In this document: one piece after another, positions 58,863 through 62,819 of the stretch | Position numbering within the stretch: position 1 is the stretch's first letter | How the letters are laid out: every line of letters begins with the position of its first letter | Source: a virus | DNA: 62,819 bases | Strand: one strand, 5' to 3' | Virus record (IMG/VR): IMGVR_UViG_3300042691_036907 | Span: 1-62,819 of that record | Position numbers and translations under genes: made by a program | Notes under the pieces: generated by a model | The model's input: the letters and a program-made list of their open reading frames with translations, nothing else | Told to the model about the DNA's origin: nothing | The model's database searches: none

Positions 58863-61800
58863 ATGCCAAATAATAAATTAATTTTAAGAAGTATAATTAG
58901 CCCATGGACATTACCAGTTTCAGATTTAACAACTGGTAGTGTTTTATCTTGGGCTGATGTTGATAATAATTTTATTTACTTAAAAGGATATGATATTTAT
59001 TCTGGTTCAACATCTGGAACAACATTGATATTAGATAGGATAAATGGTGATACTTTACAATTGGATTTATCCCCATTAGTTGGTCCAATTAATGATTGTT
59101 TAACTGGAACCACTTATAACCCATCTACTGGTGTTATAACTTTTACAAATACAACTGGTGGTACTACTACATTGTCTGGGTTTTATACAGGTTCAACTGA
59201 AATATTTGTAACTGGTGGTACGTATAACCCATCTAACGGTATTGCTACATTTACTAATAATAGTGGTGGTACATTTAGTGTATCTGGATTTTTAACGGGT
59301 TATACTGATTTTTATACAACTGGTTCTACATTAATCGGTGATACAATATATTTTGATAGAACGGATAGTTTATCCGCTTATAGTGTTAATTTATCTGGTA
59401 TTACAGGTGGTGGTAGTTTTACGGGTAATACATCTGCATCTTGTATATCTGATTTATGGGTTAGTAATTTACATGGTTGCTCGCCAATAACGGTTCATGA
59501 TTCAATTCAAACAACTGGTTCAACCGCAAGTGGTACATTATCATTTGCATTTGGTTCTGGTAATACAGCTAGTGGTCAATATTCACATGCTGAAGGATAT
59601 CAAACAATTGCAATTGGTGCTCGTGCACATTCTGAAGGATTTCAAACAATAGCTAGTGGTGCGCAAGCGCACGCTGAAGGTGTGTTAACAACCGCAAAAG
59701 GTAATCATTCACATGCTGAGGGTTATGGTTCAATAACTAGATTATATGCACTAGCTGGACACGCTGAAGGTATTGAAACTGAAGTTATGGGTAACGGTGG
59801 GCATGCTGAAGGTTTTAGAACTACAACAACTCTCAACGGTTCTTATTCACATGCTGAAGGGGTGTATTCAACGGCTGCTGGTAATGGTTCTCATGCTGAA
59901 GGTGGTTATAATGCTTTACCATTTTTTTATATAAAAGGTGGTACTGCAAGTGGTAATAGTTCGCATGCTGAAGGTCAGCAAACAAGTTCAATTGGTACTG
60001 CATCGCATGCTGAGGGTTCTAATACTTTGGCGATAGGTGACTATTCACATGCTGAAGGTTCTGGTAGCACCGCCACTAATACAGCAGCGCATGCTGAGGG
60101 TAGGGGCACAACAGCTAGTGGTAGTACTTCACATGCTGAAGGTTATAAAACAACAGCGATAGGTTGGGCATCACATGCTGAAGGTGGATATTTTGATGGG
60201 GCGTTTACATATTATTCTGGTGGTACTGCAATAGGTGCTGGCTCACACGCTGAGGGTGTTACTACAACAGCACAAGGTGATTATTCACATGCCGAAGGTG
60301 CTGGTTCTTTATCTATTGGTAATGCTTCACATGCTGAAGGTCAATCAAAAGCAATTGGTACAGCATCACACTCTGAAGGGGCTGGTACAACAGCTGTTGG
60401 TCCATATTCACATGGTGAGGGTTCTAACTCAATTGCTAGTGGTGATTCATCTCATGCTGAGGGTAGTCAAACAACAGCCATTGGTTTGGCATCACATTCT
60501 GAAGGTGTTTTTACAAAAAGTATTGGTATTTATTCACATGCTGAAGGTTCTACCACAATAGCTAGTGGTATATCGTCACATGCCGAAGGTATTACTACAA
60601 CGGCAAGAGGTGATTATTCACATGCTGAAGGTCAATCTACAACTGCTAGGGGTCAATCTTCACATGCTGAAGGTAGGCAAACATTAGCACAAGGTGAATC
60701 ATCACATGCTGAAGGTAGGCTTTCAACAGCTATTGGGGCTAGGTCGCATGCTGAAGGTTCTGCTACAGCAAGCGGTTATACATCACATGCTGAAGGTGAT
60801 GCTACATTAGCACAAGGTGATTATTCTCATTCCGAAGGTTATAATACAACAGCTGGTGGACAATATTCACACGCTGAGGGTCAACAAGCAACAGCAATTG
60901 GAATTGCATCACATGCTGAAGGTCAATCTACAATAGCTAGTGGTCAATCTTCACATGCTGAAGGTCAAGTTACAAGAGCGATGGGTCAATTCTCACACGC
61001 TGAAGGTTCTAATACAAAAGCTATTGGTATTTATTCACATGCTGAAGGTAGACAAACAACAGCTAGTGGTTCATCATCACATGCTGAGGGTATTACTACA
61101 ACAGCAAGGGGTGATTATTCACACGCTGAAGGTTCTAGTACAAAAGCTATTGGTATTTATTCACATTCTGAGGGTAGGTCCACCGTTTCAAGTGGTCAAT
61201 CTTCACATGCTGAGGGTCAATCTACAACCTCTATTGGTGATTATTCACATGCTGAAGGTCAATTTACAACAGTAATAGGGACTCATTCACATGTTGAGGG
61301 TTATTTTACAACAGTTTTGGGTCCTTATTCACATGGTGAGGGTTCCAATACCACAGTTTTAAATAGTCAATCACATGCTGAAGGTACTTTTACTGTGGCA
61401 AGTGGTTTTACATCACACGCTGAAGGTGGTTTTACCACTTCGATGGGTGATTATTCACACTCTGAAGGTAGACAAACAACGGCCAAAGGTGATTATTCAC
61501 ATTCTGGGGGTTTTAGCACTAAGGCTATCGGTATTTATTCATTTGTTCACGGTTTTGGTTCTGTAGCAAATGCTAATAATACAATTGTATTTGGAGCAAA
61601 TATTACAGGTTCAACTGCTGACAACACATATGTTGATGGTTTAAATATTAAAACTGTTGGTGCTGGTCCAGGTGTTACTGATATAGGTGTTGATGCTAGT
61701 GGATTTGTTGTTAATCAAGCTTCTGATGAAAGATTAAAAGAAAATATAAATACAATTGAGAATGCATTAGATAAGGTTTCAAATCTTAGAGGTGTTACTT

Positions 61801-62045
61801 ATAATTGGAAAGATAGAGAAGCTGGTGGTGATGGTTTAAGATATGGATTTATAGCACAAGAAGTTAATGTTGTGGTTCCAGAATTAACATTCACAAATGG
61901 TGATAATGGATATATGGGTGTACAATATAAAGAAGTTACATCATTATTGGTTGAATCAATAAAAGAACAACAAAAAATAATTAACGAATTAAAAGAAGAG
62001 CTAGTTACTCTTAGAAATAAAATAACTATATTAGAAAATAAATAA
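58863..62045 (+). CDS. Long tail fibre C: about 45 SHAEG repeats and S74 chaperone
   Basis: 1060 residues. The adaptor (residues 1-235) contains the NTSASCISDLWVSNLHGCSP module shared with fibre B. About 45 SHAEG 14-mers follow (residues ~240-890). Repeats 8 and 14 carry ~10-residue insertions, GGYNALPFFYIKGGT and GGYFDGAFTYYSGGT, aromatic-rich loops that would project from the shaft. The C-terminus is an S74 chaperone (ASDERLKENINTIENALDKV; GFIAQEVNVVVPEL), ending in a coiled coil (IKEQQKIINELKEELVTLRN) as in classical S74 fibres, which self-cleave at the Ser of SDER. Probable receptor-binding fibre. Confidence 0.9.
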   Translation: MPNNKLILRSIISPWTLPVSDLTTGSVLSWADVDNNFIYLKGYDIYSGSTSGTTLILDRINGDTLQLDLSPLVGPINDCLTGTTYNPSTGVITFTNTTGGTTTLSGFYTGSTEIFVTGGTYNPSNGIATFTNNSGGTFSVSGFLTGYTDFYTTGSTLIGDTIYFDRTDSLSAYSVNLSGITGGGSFTGNTSASCISDLWVSNLHGCSPITVHDSIQTTGSTASGTLSFAFGSGNTASGQYSHAEGYQTIAIGARAHSEGFQTIASGAQAHAEGVLTTAKGNHSHAEGYGSITRLYALAGHAEGIETEVMGNGGHAEGFRTTTTLNGSYSHAEGVYSTAAGNGSHAEGGYNALPFFYIKGGTASGNSSHAEGQQTSSIGTASHAEGSNTLAIGDYSHAEGSGSTATNTAAHAEGRGTTASGSTSHAEGYKTTAIGWASHAEGGYFDGAFTYYSGGTAIGAGSHAEGVTTTAQGDYSHAEGAGSLSIGNASHAEGQSKAIGTASHSEGAGTTAVGPYSHGEGSNSIASGDSSHAEGSQTTAIGLASHSEGVFTKSIGIYSHAEGSTTIASGISSHAEGITTTARGDYSHAEGQSTTARGQSSHAEGRQTLAQGESSHAEGRLSTAIGARSHAEGSATASGYTSHAEGDATLAQGDYSHSEGYNTTAGGQYSHAEGQQATAIGIASHAEGQSTIASGQSSHAEGQVTRAMGQFSHAEGSNTKAIGIYSHAEGRQTTASGSSSHAEGITTTARGDYSHAEGSSTKAIGIYSHSEGRSTVSSGQSSHAEGQSTTSIGDYSHAEGQFTTVIGTHSHVEGYFTTVLGPYSHGEGSNTTVLNSQSHAEGTFTVASGFTSHAEGGFTTSMGDYSHSEGRQTTAKGDYSHSGGFSTKAIGIYSFVHGFGSVANANNTIVFGANITGSTADNTYVDGLNIKTVGAGPGVTDIGVDASGFVVNQASDERLKENINTIENALDKVSNLRGVTYNWKDREAGGDGLRYGFIAQEVNVVVPELTFTNGDNGYMGVQYKEVTSLLVESIKEQQKIINELKEELVTLRNKITILENK
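59578..61520 (+). repeat. 42-bp tandem repeats coding SHAEG units (fibre C)
   Basis: About 45 copies, most exactly 42 bases, with two longer units (near 59903 and 60186). Many share TATTCACATGCTGAAGGT-like cores and are good substrates for slippage or recombination with fibres A and B. Confidence 0.92.
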
Positions 62046-62061
62046 AAAAAAAACAAAAATT

Positions 62062-62322
62062 ATGGCAAAGTTAACAGCTGAAGAAGTTGCTGCGGCAAAA
62101 GTGATTAGAGCAACATTTGAAAATGGAAAATGGATTATTTTAGTTTCAGATTCATCTGATTTTATCTACAGAGTAGATTTCGAAGGTGGAGAATCTGATG
62201 ATAATGCAACATTATTATCTAAAACACATGAAGCATTATTGGAAACTGAAAAGTATGAACCAGTTGTAATCCCTCAACCAGTGGTTAGAGAAGATTTAAC
62301 AGGTTTAAATCCAGCAAACTAA
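62062..62322 (+). CDS. Small acidic unknown protein, 86 aa
   Basis: 86 residues (MAKLTAEEVAAAKVIRATFE), starting with a short helix and then a beta-rich acidic part (IILVSDSSDFIYRVDFEGGE), ending VREDLTGLNPAN. It is unrecognised. It lies 16 bases behind fibre C and may be an assembly helper for it. A 9-base inverted repeat (TTCGAAAGT at 62331 and ACTTTCGAA at 62381) lies just after its stop. Confidence 0.7.
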   Translation: MAKLTAEEVAAAKVIRATFENGKWIILVSDSSDFIYRVDFEGGESDDNATLLSKTHEALLETEKYEPVVIPQPVVREDLTGLNPAN

Positions 62323-62374
62323 TTTTTAGGTTCGAAAGTATTTATTTTATTACTTTATTTATTAGATTAATGAA

Positions 62375-62819
62375 ATGGACACTTTCGAATTTAATTATAA
62401 AACAACATTACCAAAAGAAGCAAATGCACCAAGTGTTACCATAAAAGGTTATGGTAATAATGAATATGATGTATTATTTTATATTGTAAAATTAAACGGT
62501 TTACAACATATTAAAAGTTTTAAATGTAAAACAAATCAAATATTATATTCTGGATTAAATCAGTGGTGCAGTAATTGGTACATTGAGGTTAGGTTAAATG
62601 GTGAATTAGTTGCGTCAGATACTTTCAATCCAAATGGTAAGGTTGTTTTTATAAAAATAGATGGATATGCATTGGGTGATAATATTGCATGGATTCCATA
62701 TGTAGAAGAATTTAGAAAAAAACATAACTGTACAGTTATTTGTTCATCATTCCACAACAATTTATTTAAAGATATTTACAAGGATATTTTATTTGTTGCA
62801 CCAAATACAAATATTGATA
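62375..62819 (+). CDS. O-heptosyltransferase-like glycosyltransferase (3' partial)
   Basis: 148 residues to the window edge, with no stop yet. The run LNQWCSNWYIEVRLNGELVA, IDGYALGDNIAWIPYVEEF with RKKHNC, and TVICSSFHNNLFKDIYKDIL followed by FVAPNTNID is the N-terminal half of the autotransporter O-heptosyltransferase family (TibC/BAHTCr-like, GT9-type). Those enzymes add heptose or hexose to serines of beta-helical adhesins. Its position directly behind the fibre genes is suggestive: it could glycosylate the phage's own adhesins. I chose ATG 62375 because the frame from ATG 62370 closes after about 21 codons. Confidence 0.78.
   Translation, partial: MDTFEFNYKTTLPKEANAPSVTIKGYGNNEYDVLFYIVKLNGLQHIKSFKCKTNQILYSGLNQWCSNWYIEVRLNGELVASDTFNPNGKVVFIKIDGYALGDNIAWIPYVEEFRKKHNCTVICSSFHNNLFKDIYKDILFVAPNTNID

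Noticed and set aside
59578-61520. Regular 42-base repeats resembling a CRISPR or minisatellite array
   Set aside because: The repeats are in frame inside a long ORF, code for SHAEG 14-mers, have no spacer-repeat alternation and occur in three fibre genes.
62331-62389. Inverted repeat TTCGAAAGT/ACTTTCGAA as a terminator
   Set aside because: The 41-base loop, lack of a T tract, and overlap with the next gene's coding sequence make it an unlikely terminator.
1-62819. tRNA genes, integrase, attachment sites or origin of replication
   Set aside because: Gaps are too short for most of these and I saw no cloverleaf-like sequence, integrase motifs or direct-repeat attachment pair.

Overview
This window is a very AT-rich, gene-dense piece of a large tailed bacteriophage. 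The evidence for a T4-like (contractile-tailed) phage is a gp23-type major capsid protein cut by the left edge, a gp55-type late sigma factor, a gp5-like baseplate protein with an OB-fold, a PhoH-like ATPase, a dUTPase, free-standing homing endonucleases and a very large tail-fibre locus. The host is probably a member of the Bacteroidota (Flavobacterium-like). Several upstream regions carry TTG-N20/21-TAnnTTTG, the promoter form typical of that phylum. Most start codons lack a Shine-Dalgarno sequence and instead have A/T-rich leaders, often ending AATTATG.

Layout. (1) 1-4501, plus strand: capsid gene end, terminator, HNH endonuclease with its own host-type promoter, and two unknown proteins. 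(2) 4507-5283, minus: a lone FkbM methyltransferase. (3) 5354-32449, minus: about 27 kb of nearly gapless genes ending in a strong hairpin at 5312-5332. In transcription order it starts with an IMP dehydrogenase/GMP reductase-like gene. Next comes a glycan block (31390-16857) of glycosyltransferases, methyltransferases, GDP-mannose 3,5-epimerase, UDP-GlcNAc 2-epimerase, PIG-L deacetylase, LpxD-like acyltransferase and asparagine-synthetase-like amidotransferase. Then come PhoH, two more glycosyltransferases, the gp55-like sigma factor and a group of structural/baseplate genes. (4) 32557-39214: GIY-YIG endonuclease, dUTPase, an HD-like protein, another glycosyltransferase and a set of small virion-type proteins. 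(5) 39277-62819, plus: the adhesion locus.

The adhesion locus holds three giant fibres built from 14-residue SHAEG repeats (YadA-head-like), two of them with an S74 intramolecular chaperone. It also holds five LamG-like proteins plus the decayed 3' end of another, a beta-helix protein, three proteins sharing one N-terminal adaptor with different C-termini, and a 1409-residue asparagine-rich solenoid. Small ORFs are interspersed. The window ends inside a TibC-like O-heptosyltransferase.

How the genes may work together (inference): the sigma factor drives late transcription of the structural and fibre genes. The glycan block could make and attach a modified sugar chain to phage virion proteins or to the host surface. 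The adhesion locus looks like a reservoir of exchangeable receptor-binding modules. The most unusual items are the glycan block embedded in a virion operon, an identical C-terminal tail on two of its glycosyltransferases, the solenoid fibre, the LamG cassette array with a relic, and candidate capsid-targeting N-terminal peptides on unknown proteins. No tRNA, integrase or CRISPR array was seen, and no gene-free stretch exceeds about 140 bases.
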